Origin: Cristatella mucedo
Lineage: Eukaryota; Bryozoa; Phylactolaemata; Cristatellidae
Direction: 5' to 3'
Assembly (NCBI GenBank): GCA_009760855.2
Contig: WPIO01000090.1
Span: forward strand, 1,375,001-1,439,000
DNA length: 64,000 nucleotides
This document shows, piece after piece, positions 22,291 to 35,394 of this stretch (position 1 is the first letter of the stretch; each line of letters begins with the position of its first letter). Made by a program: the position numbers and the translations under genes. Under the pieces are notes generated by a model. It was not told the DNA's origin and did not search any database. It saw only the letters and a list, made by a program, of their open reading frames with translations.

Positions 22291-25200
22291 TATTAGTATT
22301 AATATATGTTATAATATATATTATAATATTATTATATTAATATATAGCTTATAGCCTAGAACCAGAAGCAGGCAGAGCACAGGACACACCAGGCAATGCC
22401 ACCCAGTAGCACACGAGAGCAATCTCTGCTAAATGCCAACGCCATCGCCGAAATCATTCTGAAGTAACAGCACTACCAATGGCTCTTAGCATGGTTTTTT
22501 AAGTGGCAAAAAACAATAATCGCTGTGTGCAGCGATTATGACGGTTGAGCTTGGCAGCCGAAGGTGAAGCAGACAGATTATCTCACCAGCGACAAATATT
22601 TATGCAAAGTTTACTTAAATATTGTCACGGTCGCATTGTAGGGACTATCGTTCAGGTGGATACGATTGATGGCTTCCGACCTGGCTACTACATAATGAAA
22701 AACGCTGAAAACGTAAAGTGGCAGCCTATTAGACATATTGATGGCTAGGCAAACGTGACATATTAACCGAAAGATATTCGCGTGAGCTAGCAAAATTGAT
22801 TTGTGCATGCTACCAACTTGGTGTGTGTGCTTGTCTGGTGGAGAATCTATGCAAAAGGAGCCTGTTTAAGCGATTTCCACGAGCAACTTGCGACTTCTAG
22901 ACACTTCACCGATTTCGAAGGATGCTATTTTGTGGCAATATCAGAACACTCCGAAATGATACTTCGTGAATGTGCCAAGTATGCCGTTGTCAAAACAGTG
23001 CAATTATCGATGGTGTCTGGCATTTTCTTTATTACAATCACGGGCTCGAGTCAAGCTATTTTGCGCATGCACAAATAAGCCAAGCTTGCTTCAAAACTAT
23101 AAAAGCAACAGAACCTCAAATCCTTTGAAGACCTCGGCTTTAGTTTGTGCACTCAAAAAGCCTGACGTCACGACATCCCCTGACTTAACCATATTTAAAA
23201 GAAGCTTGATATGTACCTGTTAAACGGCATTTAGTGAGTCCTCGTGATTCGCCCTTTGAGCGGTAATGTGTGCTGAAACTGTGCATGCTGCCACTAACCA
23301 TATTTAAATGCTGACCCTGTGCATGTTACCTCTAAGCATGTTATGCTTGTTGACATTGTGCTTGTTACCACTAAGCATTCGATCAGGCTTGCTTTACAGC
23401 CTATGTAAAGCGCCTAGAAAGAGTTTAAGTTCTCTGATGGTGCCAAACAAAGATATTATTGTTACAAAAATCATGGAAAACTCTTAACTTTTAGCTTTAG
23501 CTTCTTTTTTAGCTTTAGAAGGCAGGTTTGAAGTGTCCACTGACCCTAACAGGTGCACCACCCTCACTGACATATAAGTCTTGCAGTTGTTTCTTTATGT
23601 AGCAAAATCGAATGATGACTATTTCAAATAGCACAAATTATGTTTATACCAAATAAACGTGAATCCAATTGCAATCACTATAACACCAACGCTCTCCGTC
23701 GTTCAGGATCGACTGCTATCAAATTTTGCCAATTTCTCACTTTTCATTCTCGCTTCTCATCTTTTTCTAATGACACAATTTTCTTTAAACTATGTAAATG
23801 CATTTTACTATTCCCATTTATAAGCAAGTGATTTCGAATCCCATTGGTCAGTGCTAGCTGGCGAATAAGCCGTGACTACCGTTCACGGGATGCACAAATA
23901 GCCAAACGAATTTCAGTTTATACGTGCAGTATCTAAGGAAATTCAAAAGCAAATATTTTTGGAGAACATTGGCTAACGAGGCTCGTGCGGCCACCAACAG
24001 ATTCAGTCGGGAAGACACAAGCGCGGCTCGGACTGACTCACCTGACACGCCAGCGACTCGTCGAGCGACTCGTCGCCTGGCGACTGCACGAGGAGCCGAT
24101 GGAGGGCCACCAGCTGGCCGAGGAGAGCTTCGCACACTCGAAAGCAGCAGCCTGGCGACCTAGCGGCGGCGGCGGTGACAGCCGCTCGGTCGCCGTCCTC
24201 GTCGGCACTGCCGGCAGCTAGCAGCTCGCAGGCCACGTGACCAACGACGTAATCCACCATCATCTCGGATTGTACTAGGCAAGCGGTAAGAAAAGGCACT
24301 CGCTGAAAACAGGCTCACGGGCTGCCGGAAGGTAAAGGTCATTGACACGACCAGACAGGTTGCCGGCCAAGCACAATGGCCGTATAGGGTCAGCTGCCCC
24401 TGATGAGAAGCCAAAAGCCAACCGAACTCCAGCTGCTGCGCAGGCACGGCACAAGGAGCAAGCACACCTCAGTTGCAGTGCAGCGCTCCGGGCTGCTGCG
24501 TGGCACTACTGATGAGCGTAGCGTCACTTCGGGAGACGATGCGAAACCTGACCCACACAGTCCCCCCACCCCCAAGGGCATCCTTACCTGCACCGGCCTG
24601 CCGCCGCCTGCTGCACCGGTGCTTGCTGGAGCAGGACTGCGGCCGCCCGCAGTCCTGCTCCAGCAACCGCTGGGCGGCAGCGGCTGCATCCCGCCTCACT
24701 GAGCTGCTGGCATCGAGCAGCAGCCTCGCGAGGCACCACCACCATCGCCACTCTGGACTGGCAGCGGAACGAGGCTCCACAGTTGCCGCATCATCATTCC
24801 CTTCGGTGGCACGGTCGTCTGCGCGAGCACATGCACAGAGAGGGTGAAGAGCAGCGAGGCGAAGCAGCGAGCCCGCGTGTGGGTCACGTGACACGACAGG
24901 GCCCGGCAGCAAAAAACGTCTACACAACTACCCGGGAAATGAATGCATGCGCTCGTGCACGACGGCGACATGCCTACCTCTGCATGGGCAACCACATCAA
25001 GACATTTGAACACACACACACACACACACACACCAATATGCAAATACACATACTAGCTCAATCCACAAACATGCGCACACAAACTAACGTGCACACACCA
25101 ACATATGAACACACACATTCACGATACACAAACATGCGCGCACACAAACAAACACAAACACACACACTGATACACAAATATGTGCGCACCCACGCAAACA

Positions 25201-28200
25201 CAAACATAGGTAGACGTAGGTAGTCAGGCAGTTGCATTAGCAAAACGGCCAGGTGGCACGTTGTGCTCAAAACAAGAGGTTCCATGGAGATGGGTGCCAC
25301 GCCGAAGTCCCCTCCAGTCCAGCTCCAGCGAAGCTGCAGACATTCCGTCAAAGAGATTTGCAAGAAAGTCACGTGACATGCGTTGCCACTAGAACCAGGC
25401 GGTGAACTAAAACACATCGCTTGTCGATGTTCTGGACGCAACTCCGACTAGGCTAGTAGTATGCCTACAGGACGTTAGCTGAATATGGTAATCTGGATAC
25501 AAATACTACAAATCTAATACAGACACTACTCCAGATGGAATAAACATATACAAATTGATGACGGACATTGTCAATCGCTCGGCACATGATGATGATGATG
25601 AGTGCTGGCCCTATTCGTCCATCGCAGCCCACGTAACGTTTAGCTTCGACAAAAACACGGTCGTACCATCGAAGGTAGATAAGCAAAAGAATCTTTAAGT
25701 CGACAAATCAACCATCTCCAGTAAATGCACCTACGTCACCACTATGCCAGCCCACACTTATAGCTATCTAGCTAATCTTTCTCTAGCTTCTTACGCTGGA
25801 AATAGAACTAGGCCTTAAAAGTAGGCCTTTTCCAAGGCTTCTTATGCCGACACATTGACTTTCTTATGTCTTTCTTAAGCCGACAAAAGCAAAGAGCCCA
25901 TCCTCAACATTGGCAGGCACCTTTTTGTCGCACGGCCAACGGGTCAATAATAATAACAACAACAACAACAATAATAATAGCATTAACCATAATTATAATA
26001 ATACCGATCTCTTTCTTACAGCGCCCCAAGAGAGAGCCAAATCCAAGGCCTCACGGATCGCTGCATGAGAAGCACTGACCACGAGTTCGAGGCACGAGCC
26101 TAGATAGCAAACACGTGCAATCCTTGCCGAGTGGTTGCAACTGAACAATGGTCGCGGCGGCAGCAGCAGCACCGAGGGGCAGCGGCCCCGCTGTCTGCTC
26201 GGCACAGCTGCGACTCACCACGTGAGCTCTCAGAGGACCTGCTCAAGGCTACGAAAGCCGACGGTGGCAGTGGGCAAGCTTCGAGGAGGCAAGCCACTGC
26301 TTGCCGCCTCGTCTCCACGGCCCTGCCAGGCTCGGCGAGCTGCTCGATGGTCGAGATGAGGTCACTGTAGCCGCAGCTGCACGCTACCAGCTGCCCGCCA
26401 CCGCAGGCAGGCAGGCCTCCCTCGGCATTACACGATTGCTACCAATGACAGCGGAAAAAAGAGCCCAACTTGAGCGAGGAGAGCGAACAGGCTCTGGGCG
26501 GTAGCCTGCAACCTGCTCACTTCGGGGCGAGGACCTCGGTCGACTAAGGCCTGCCAGTGGGACGTGGCAGCCCGTGACTGGCTCACCTCCTCGTGCCAGT
26601 GCCGCAGCAAGCATGCCCAGAGGCGGGCCAGGTAGGCCACGGTCGACTCTTGGAAGGCTCCGACGCGACAGTTTGCCGAGAAGTCGGCGGTGGAGCAGCC
26701 TGAGTCATCATCGCCTCGGAGGCCGCTTGCGCACATAGCGCCCAGCTGCCGAGCGACCTGAAACGAGCGACAAGAACGAGCGGCTGGCAGAGCGTTATCG
26801 GTCAGCGCAAGGAACAGCAATGCAAGAATGGTGGCCGTGGCCATATCTGATCGTTATCAATCAGATCACCCCGATCGCTATCAATTGCAGAGATGTCTAA
26901 GAGTGAAGACGCCCAGTTTGAGGTACTACCGTTCTGCATTAAACATGTCAAACGATGCTAACGATGCAGGTGCGATGACAGGAATGCTGAGAGCAGGAGC
27001 CTTTGAAGGTCGCAACTTGTTAAAGGCGGTGTTTTGTCCAGCAAAACACTCGTGCTCCCACAAGGGACTGGCCGGTTCTGGCTGGGAGGGATCATCCTTG
27101 CTGACCATGCAAAGATCGTGGAGCACTTGATGAGGAGGAAAGCAAACTGCTCCCGCTAAAGCTTAAAAACGCACCTGTTTCTTTTGCAGCAAATGTAAAG
27201 CGCCTAGAAGGAGATTGAATTCTCCGAGGGGGCTTTATCAAGCATGTTATTATTCTTATTAGTACTACAGCATTTGGTGAATCTTGGTCGTGTGCACGTA
27301 TGTGCTTACACTAATCCTGCTGCTTGTGGATATTACTACCAAACATTTGGTAGTGCTTTCCTTGTAGGATCTGTGAAGTGCCTAAAGGGAGATTTAGTTC
27401 TCTGAGGGTGCCGTACAAATGTATTATTATTAAAATCAAATAAACTGGGGTATGATTTGCGACAGTACCACACCCAGCCAGCATATGAAGTTCAAGCGAC
27501 TGCTCATATAGGTGAAAACTAGTGAGTAGGCAGACTGCAGTGGCTTGGCAAGACACTGAATTGGCAGGCACAGCTGGGGGACGGCAGATAGAACTTTGAT
27601 CTCATGCCGGACGGTACTTCGAGTAGCAGTAGCATTATGTCAGGGAATAGTGAACCGGCGGCAAGCTAAATCAGCCAGATTATGACCGATGTTCATTATT
27701 TGCAGGTTCCTGAATTGTAACAGCTAGGAATCGATTATGTGATTATCCACGACCGTTGCTACATAACAGTCGACACCAAGAGATAAGTTGTCAGATGTGT
27801 TTTCGGAGTTGGCCTAGGCATTGCAGCTGATTTGAGCTCAGTGCCACTAAGCTGCTGGCGTACGTCATGGCCGCTGTTGAATGCCCACAACCCTCTGTCG
27901 CTGTCAAATATATTTCTCTAAGCAATAATTATTGAATTGCTATACCTCTATGCAGGCCCTTCACACATGCTGTACGAATTGAACCCACCTGGTTGTGGGT
28001 GAGCAGATTGAAGGCCGTTAAAGGCAAGCACATTTTTAGGCAGTTATACTATTCATTTCATACAGCATACAGTACATTTCAATCAGCAGTGACTTTGCAA
28101 GTCGGCTATGCAACATGGAGGGCGGAGGGAAGCATCGAGCAAACATCGCCATATTCAACTTGGTCAAATGGTGCTTACATCTATCCCTTTTCCTGAAATA

Positions 28201-30066
28201 AAGCCAAGCTTTATGTAGCCGAGCTGCGTACTTAAAAACATACCTATTTAGGACAGCATTTAGTGGGTCCTTGTGATTCGTCCTCAATGTGCTTATGCGT
28301 GCTGACACTGTTCATGCTGCCACTAACCACATTTGCATGCTGACCCAGTGCATGTAACCCCTAACCATGTTATTCATTTTGTTTGTTTTTCAAGCATGAT
28401 TTTACTTACTATTCTATTGCGTATCACTTTGCAGCAAGTGTAAAGCGCCTAGAAAGAGATTAAGTTCTCTGAGGGCGCTTTATCAAGTGCAATATTATTA
28501 TTACTTGTCATTCAGCAATTCTGATACTGGGTGCATTCCTTATCAATCTCAGCTATCAGTAGCTGGACCATCGATCAGCCTACTTACAGAGTTGCTTGAC
28601 GCACGTGCGCGTGCACGCACGCACACACACACAGAGTATCTGAAGGGTCGTACGGTACTGTCACTGGCCTTTTTTTTCTACGCCCACACTTCTCCGGAAC
28701 TCTGTGAGCAGAATTCTACACTCTTCTTAATAATAATAATAATAGTAATGCACTTGATAAAGCGCCCTCAGAGAACTCAATCTCTTTCTAGGCGCTTTAC
28801 ATTTGCTGCAAAGGGAAATGCAATTGAATGGCGAGTAATATCATGCTTGGATATCCGTGCTGCGTCTGTGGGATCGGCAATAATCAAGTCTTTGTCACTC
28901 ACAGAACACGCCAAAATTGTCATCATCATCGGACTAGATTGATCCAAATTCAGCTGCTGTATCATCACTGGGCACTGCAGACTGTTCACACAGTGAGGAA
29001 CATTATTATTTTGTTACGATTTCGTTTTAATAGACATTGCAAACACATTTAATCTTATGAAAACACTATTGGTTATTTAAAAACCCTCAACAAATGTGCA
29101 GAAATTAAACTATACATTTAAAATTATAAATTCAACGTCAATATAAACTTTGACTATATAAGCAAATTATCTTCCTCCTTTCGACACTAATTATTGCTGT
29201 ACTGCAATGCACCTGCTACAAATACACCACTAAAGATGCAAGGTAAATGCACTGTCAGGGATGTAATGTAATGTAATGTATCTCCGTCAGTAACTCCACA
29301 AAGTCATAAAGACCATGTGGGTGTTACGCAGGAGAGTTTTGTATAGCGCACTCACAGCCTAAGCGGCTTTCGGTACGCATTCGGTAGCCAACAGGACAAA
29401 AGGACTAACCGACTAACAAACATAGCTTATCATAAGGGTAAATTATTTGAATCATGCAATAATTATGCTCAAGTTCCAATCTATAGTGGCTTACCTAACA
29501 CGCTACACTATATGATAAATTGTTATTTAGCAAATGACGTCTTGGGTCACAAATGACCACATTTTTTTAATCTTTCGAAGCAGTGAGTACGACCGATCCT
29601 TCTTAGGACACCACTTGCTCCAGACTTACATGGAAGCTCTCAATGGTCACACTGCTGTTGTGAATAAAGCAGAAAGAATGAGAAAAATGTTACCAAACAA
29701 CATCAAGGACCAGTATCAACGAAGCTTTTGATGTCCGTTAGCCTTGATAATACAGGTTTGATCCTACAATTACCATAACTTTTTTTGTTAGGCTCCCATG
29801 ATCGTTGCTACAACAAAGCATTCCTTCTGCCTGCCTCTGCTCATTAAGATGTTCACATCCTCTCAATCCACGACGATGGAGAACAAAGGACAACTGGGCT
29901 GATTAGGATCAAAGTTTAACTCGGCTACAATTTTTTTGGCAACAACACATTTAAGGAATAAAGCCAATCAAACTGTACACATACGCTATGCACAAAGTAT
30001 TCCGTTATTGGTTGCACCAGCACAACTCTCGAGCATACTAGCATGATCTACAGTGCAGTCAAGATA

Positions 30067-30163
<97 letters not shown>

Positions 30164-33100
30164 GTAGCCAGCAGCCACATAGATGCACGTGCAGATCCAA
30201 GCATATCACGAGGAATAAATAAGCCCAAGGCTTACATACGTTCGATCAGGTATGGCTGTCGGTCCTAACACCTCCATGACCGTTGACGATCACACGACTT
30301 GCCTCACAATCAGCCAATGTCAAGGTGAAATGCTGCATAGCATGCTCTTTGGAATACCATACTGGCAAATGGTACTGAACGAAAAATAACTGACTACATA
30401 TGGCCATCAAAGCCACTAGCCGTAAGAGGACTTATAAGACTACGACTGAGAATCGCAATCCATGCCAATTTTATGCAAACTAAGTGCAGTGATCAAATGG
30501 AACGGTGAACAAAATCGCCACATTGGCTGTGGAAACTTGGAAAAACTGGCAACATGTCTGTCAGCCTCGTTCTGAGGTACTCAAGCTGCCGCCGACATGC
30601 ATCAGCCATTAAATGATCCACTAACAGGGGGCAGATGAACGATTTAGCTGAAGATGCCTGGAGCAAGATCCAAGCCGAATTGAGAGTCGGAGCCAAAACT
30701 CAGTCAGGAGCTTTGCTAAATTATCAGTAACGCTCCCACATAACCAGCAGCACATATAAGAAGCTATTACTGGTACAAGGTGAATATCGTAAACTGCACA
30801 CACGCAGTCTATCTCCAACTGCAACACCTATCACTATACCATCTACAGCTATAACAGCAAAAGTACTGAAACCTGTCAATAGGTCAATTTTCAAAATAAC
30901 TCACCACAATGGCCTCATCAGTATTCTCAATGAGCTTCAGTCCATGCAGCATCACATAATGAAGGATAGCTTGAGACACCTGAGAAGGATTAATCATAGT
31001 TAAGGGCCAAATAAATGTACAAAGTATAGCACGGGCAAATTTAATATTTTTAAAACATCAAGCTACAAGATAGTCTGAAAAAGAGCTAAGAGAAAGAAGA
31101 GAAAAAGCAAAACGTGGAAAGACATTGCTGCATACATCTACTTGCTTAAGGTAGGTACTTGTGAGTACTACAGGATGATTTCTGCACCCGATTTGATTGG
31201 AAGAGTAATAGTTGTTGTACAGGATATTGGGTAACTGAAGCAGCAGCAGCATTGATAGAAGCTAGGGAATGCGATTAAACACTGAGATAGAGAACTACCA
31301 ATAAGCAAAGCGATATGCAGATTCCATACTAAACACATAACACACGTACATTCCACACGAGAAAGAACCCAAAAAAATATAGCTACAAATTCAATAGAAG
31401 AAGATGATGGTCGAGTCTATAGACGAAGACCGGAGTCTACTGACAATGAGAAACCTTAAGATTCGGCTAAGTTGGGAAATTCCAGAAATGCACTCAGTTA
31501 TGCAATACCAAGCGTAGGATTTCATAGCTCCAGGGTAGCAAATTGTCTATACATAAGCACGGGAAGGTTATGCAATGAATAAGGCACCAGGAAAAAGGAA
31601 TACAATAAACACAGGAGGCAAGCGACATGTCCGAGAAATACATTGCTGGCATTATAACTCCAAGCATCCAGCGAATAAATGCAAATTTAAAACGCGTTGC
31701 TGAGTTTTACAAAATCAAGGCAAAAAATACTTGCACAAGGTAAGATTAATGTGAGGAAGCAATAAATGCACCAAAGCGTGCATGCTGCCACCTTGGTTAG
31801 CCTATTAGGTGAGAGAACATATCTGGTTTTGCGCATGCGTACACTGAGCAAGAAAACTAGCACAGTGCAGTTAGAGCAAGAAACCAGCCAACTACGTTTC
31901 TTGATGAAAAAGAGCCGAATGAGACAGCTTTAGAGATCTTGGCAAACACGTGAGATGTCCAAGCCATGGTGACCTTAAGGAAACAAGTGTTCACTGAGAT
32001 AATGGGAAGATTGTCTTATGTAAAGGATGACTTTGGCAAAAGGTAGAGAGTGAGAGAGAGTGTGTGTGCGCGTGTGTGTGTGAGAGAGAGAGTTAAGACC
32101 GAGAAAATAATTTGAAGGAATTACCTAATTCCTTGTTGATCAGAAAATCCCTTTAGGATATATTTTCATTTACACCACATCATCAATTCTGGCATCTCTT
32201 CGAACAATGTCAAACCTGTGATTGTGCATCCTGAAAATAGGATGCTTCAAACTCTCGATGATTGCTAAAAAAAATGCCCGACACGATTGAATTACATTTT
32301 TAGGAGAAATACCGGATCTTGAAAATCTTACTTACGGCACTAGAAAAAAATATCCACCAAGAATGGTCATTATGTCGGAAGCCGGAAATTGCGCCAGACA
32401 CTGCGAAAACAGGGTCGTTGCACATATACGATTTGTTACAACAATTTCTAATTCATGTAAATCTATGCTCTGGTGAATTTTGCAGGCCCGAAATCCACGG
32501 TACACTGAAATATCTGGGGTTAAACTTTAACCCCAGGGTGTGTGAATTTTCCGGGCGAGCAGTGTTCATCCAGGCTCCGAGAAAATGATCAATATATAAA
32601 CTCAAGGTAGCTGTAGTCGTTTAAAGATCTTTTGACGCTTGAAGGCAGTCACTCAACAATTCCTGTTTGTAGGGGCCGAGGCCACAGGAATCCCGGTTTT
32701 TAGAAGCTTCGACCACAGGACAATAATTGGAGGCAGTCTCATAAGCAATTAGCAGTACAACCGATGAACACCTGCAACTATCCGTCAGCCCTGATTTCCG
32801 GCTTCAACGGATCGAGTTGCTTTGCACATCGAACCCTCTTGTCCTGGATGAGACTCAGGGGCGGCCTCTGCTACCTACCTGAGGAGCCATTCAAAACATC
32901 ACGCTCTCATCGTATCGCCATTTCACACGCTGCTCACGTCAGTTTCTCAAGGACTGCCAGCACCCGGCTTCGTCTGTGCGAGCACGATTCCGCTCCTGCT
33001 TCCTTTACCAAGTGGCCTTCTGAGCAGATCACTGGTCCTACGAGCTCTAAGCAAGCAGGGTCAGCCGGGGCACGTCCCAGGCACCTCTAAGCTCGGACCA

Positions 33101-35363
33101 CCACGTGCTCTTCATGGGCAGCGCCGACCCCCAGGTCGGCCATCGATCCAGTTGCGACTGTCGGACGGCATTACGGCAAGACCCTTAATTTCTCAAACTT
33201 TCCGGGCTCCCCGAATATTACTGCACTATTCTATTTTGGAGAGGTGCAATCACAGATCCATTAAAAAGAGGCCACTCAAATTGAGAGGCGGACATAAGAC
33301 CACGAGAGCTCGAGCGACTTCTCATGAGCAATTCCATTGCAATCAAAGTCGAGTGCCTAATCAACGACACTACACTGACTGCTCACAAAGCATGCAGTAC
33401 AGAAACAAAGTCAAGGTCATAGTCAGGTACCTTCCTTTGCCGGTTTGGGTTCACTATCGGAAATATTTGCTCATTCCATTTTGTTTCGTAGCATCAGCTC
33501 CTCAGATTCAGAAAATGCTTCGATGCCACGATTCTAATCAACCTCAAATCCTTCACAGAGAGAGCAGCTTGCAGGCTCCAAATCCCGTAGCTTATTCTCG
33601 ACGAAAGTGAGACCATCTCTAATTTGATGCCATTTTGTATTTCTTTGTTTGCGATTATGCATGCTGAAATTGGTTATGCAATCACTAACAAAATTTCGTT
33701 TCCGTTCCAGCATATGAAATAAAAAATTCCTTCAAACCGCTTGAGTTTAATTAGGTTCCAATTTAAACGTGTTATTATTATCATAATAAATAAATAAATA
33801 AATAATTCATTTATATAGCACCCCAAGAGAACTTAATCTTTATTCAGGCGCTTCACATATGCCTCGGGGCTCGAGCCTACGACCACAGTCAGACCGTGGT
33901 CGGGGCGAGCACCTTAACCGCTAGACCAAACCATTACTACAATCCTTCACTGAAAAGCCCTAAACGAGGTTGCTGAGATTAGATCTTTCATTGGTAGTCG
34001 GAGTATCCAAGCTCTAGTGCATAGATATACAAAGGGTACTAGCTCTAGCTCACTTTACAGCAAATGTAAAGCGCCTAGAGAGAGATTGAGTTCTCTGAGG
34101 GCGCTTTATCAAGTGAATTATTATTATTATTATTATTATTAGCCCCCTACAAAATCGCCTTGCACAATGCGAATATATAACCAATGCCACGTTTCAATAC
34201 TCAGTCAAATCGAAATAGGTGACCACGAAACCCCTAAAAAAAAACTGACCCTGCAGCTTTCAGAACCCCTAGGCAGAACTTGCTATGGGAAGCAGCTCCT
34301 TAATGGCACCTTAATCCATAGCGAAACCAACCTTGAAGGTTTCTGCCGAGAAGAGACGAATTCTTGCGATGTCAAGGACCTTACTTGGAACTTACTGGGG
34401 AATCTAGATATGATTATATTTATGATAAAATCAAATTAGGGGTATAGCCTTGGTCCTCCCAGCATTTGCTGGGTCGTTGTGATGCGACCTACATGCGTTT
34501 ATGCCGGTTGTCACCAACCACATATTATCAAATATTACCACTAACCACACGGTCAAGCTTCCTTTACAGCATTTGTGCAGTGCCTAGAAAGAGAATAGGT
34601 TCTGACGGTGCTATAGGAAAGTATCATTAATATTATTATTATTATTATTATAGAAATGATTGTAAGGCCGAGTTCCCTCAGTCTAGGATTCATATTGGAA
34701 ATGCATTTCTTGCCAGCAGTACATATACTTCTTGGGTAACCTGTGGTGAGCAGCTAGGTCAACTTATACATTACCGAAACAAGCTAGTCGGGCACTATAC
34801 GAGTGCTAATTAGTCTTTCCCATGGCCACCATTACGAAATGATACTGATAGAAATTGACAGAGAGCTTCGAAAACTGCACACCCTGATGTAAACATATTG
34901 TTTACCTGTTTGCTTGGCATCGCTCCAGTACACGAGGATCAAGGATCAAGGCCACAGAGCAGGAAGCACAGCAAGATGCACTGTCACTACAGGGGGCAGC
35001 CCATCCCAGTCAACTTCAGTCATACCTGGTGTACAGTCAGCCCCCTGTCGGCCCCCTTATTCGCACCAACCAAAAGCTGCTTAAAAAATACCAGCTGATT
35101 CAACAACATCTTTTGTACAGCAACATAATAGCCTCTACGACTATCACCACCACTTGCAGCATCAATAAAGGGTCACCAATCGCATGATTCAAACCCACGA
35201 CCTCAGGACCGAGATCGTAAAAAGCAACCACTTTACCCTAGTGTGCCATCGCGGCATACCATTGAACAAGATCTAAGGAAACTCTACACGGCACACAACA
35301 TGCTTAGTTTTTGGAAAGTTATAGACTGACACACACACACATGCAAGCACACACAGACATACG

Positions 35364-35394
<31 letters not shown>

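Larger units (their letters stand above)
26758..30904 (-). other. THADA intron 17
   Basis: This 4.1-kb intron holds LINE-B 3' ends at 27160-27258, 27260-27430, 28215-28500 (plus) and 28725-28830 (minus), a LINE-A 3' end at 29255-29400 (minus) and a (TG)n at 30069-30166. Stretches 27440-28200, 28840-29250 and 29410-30060 show nothing recognisable. Confidence 0.7.

Noticed and set aside
21510-22296. Plus-strand frames (141 and 202 aa)
   Set aside because: They are opposite-strand shadows of THADA exon 22, whose acceptor, phase and stop are consistent.
32764-33610. Two plus-strand frames of 108 and 152 aa in THADA intron 16
   Set aside because: No recognisable domain, no splice-consistent extension and no codon bias; probably chance or a decayed repeat.
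33860-33929. Functional tRNA gene
   Set aside because: A and B boxes are present, but no complete cloverleaf could be drawn, and the same head recurs at several loci with a LINE-type tail; it is a SINE.
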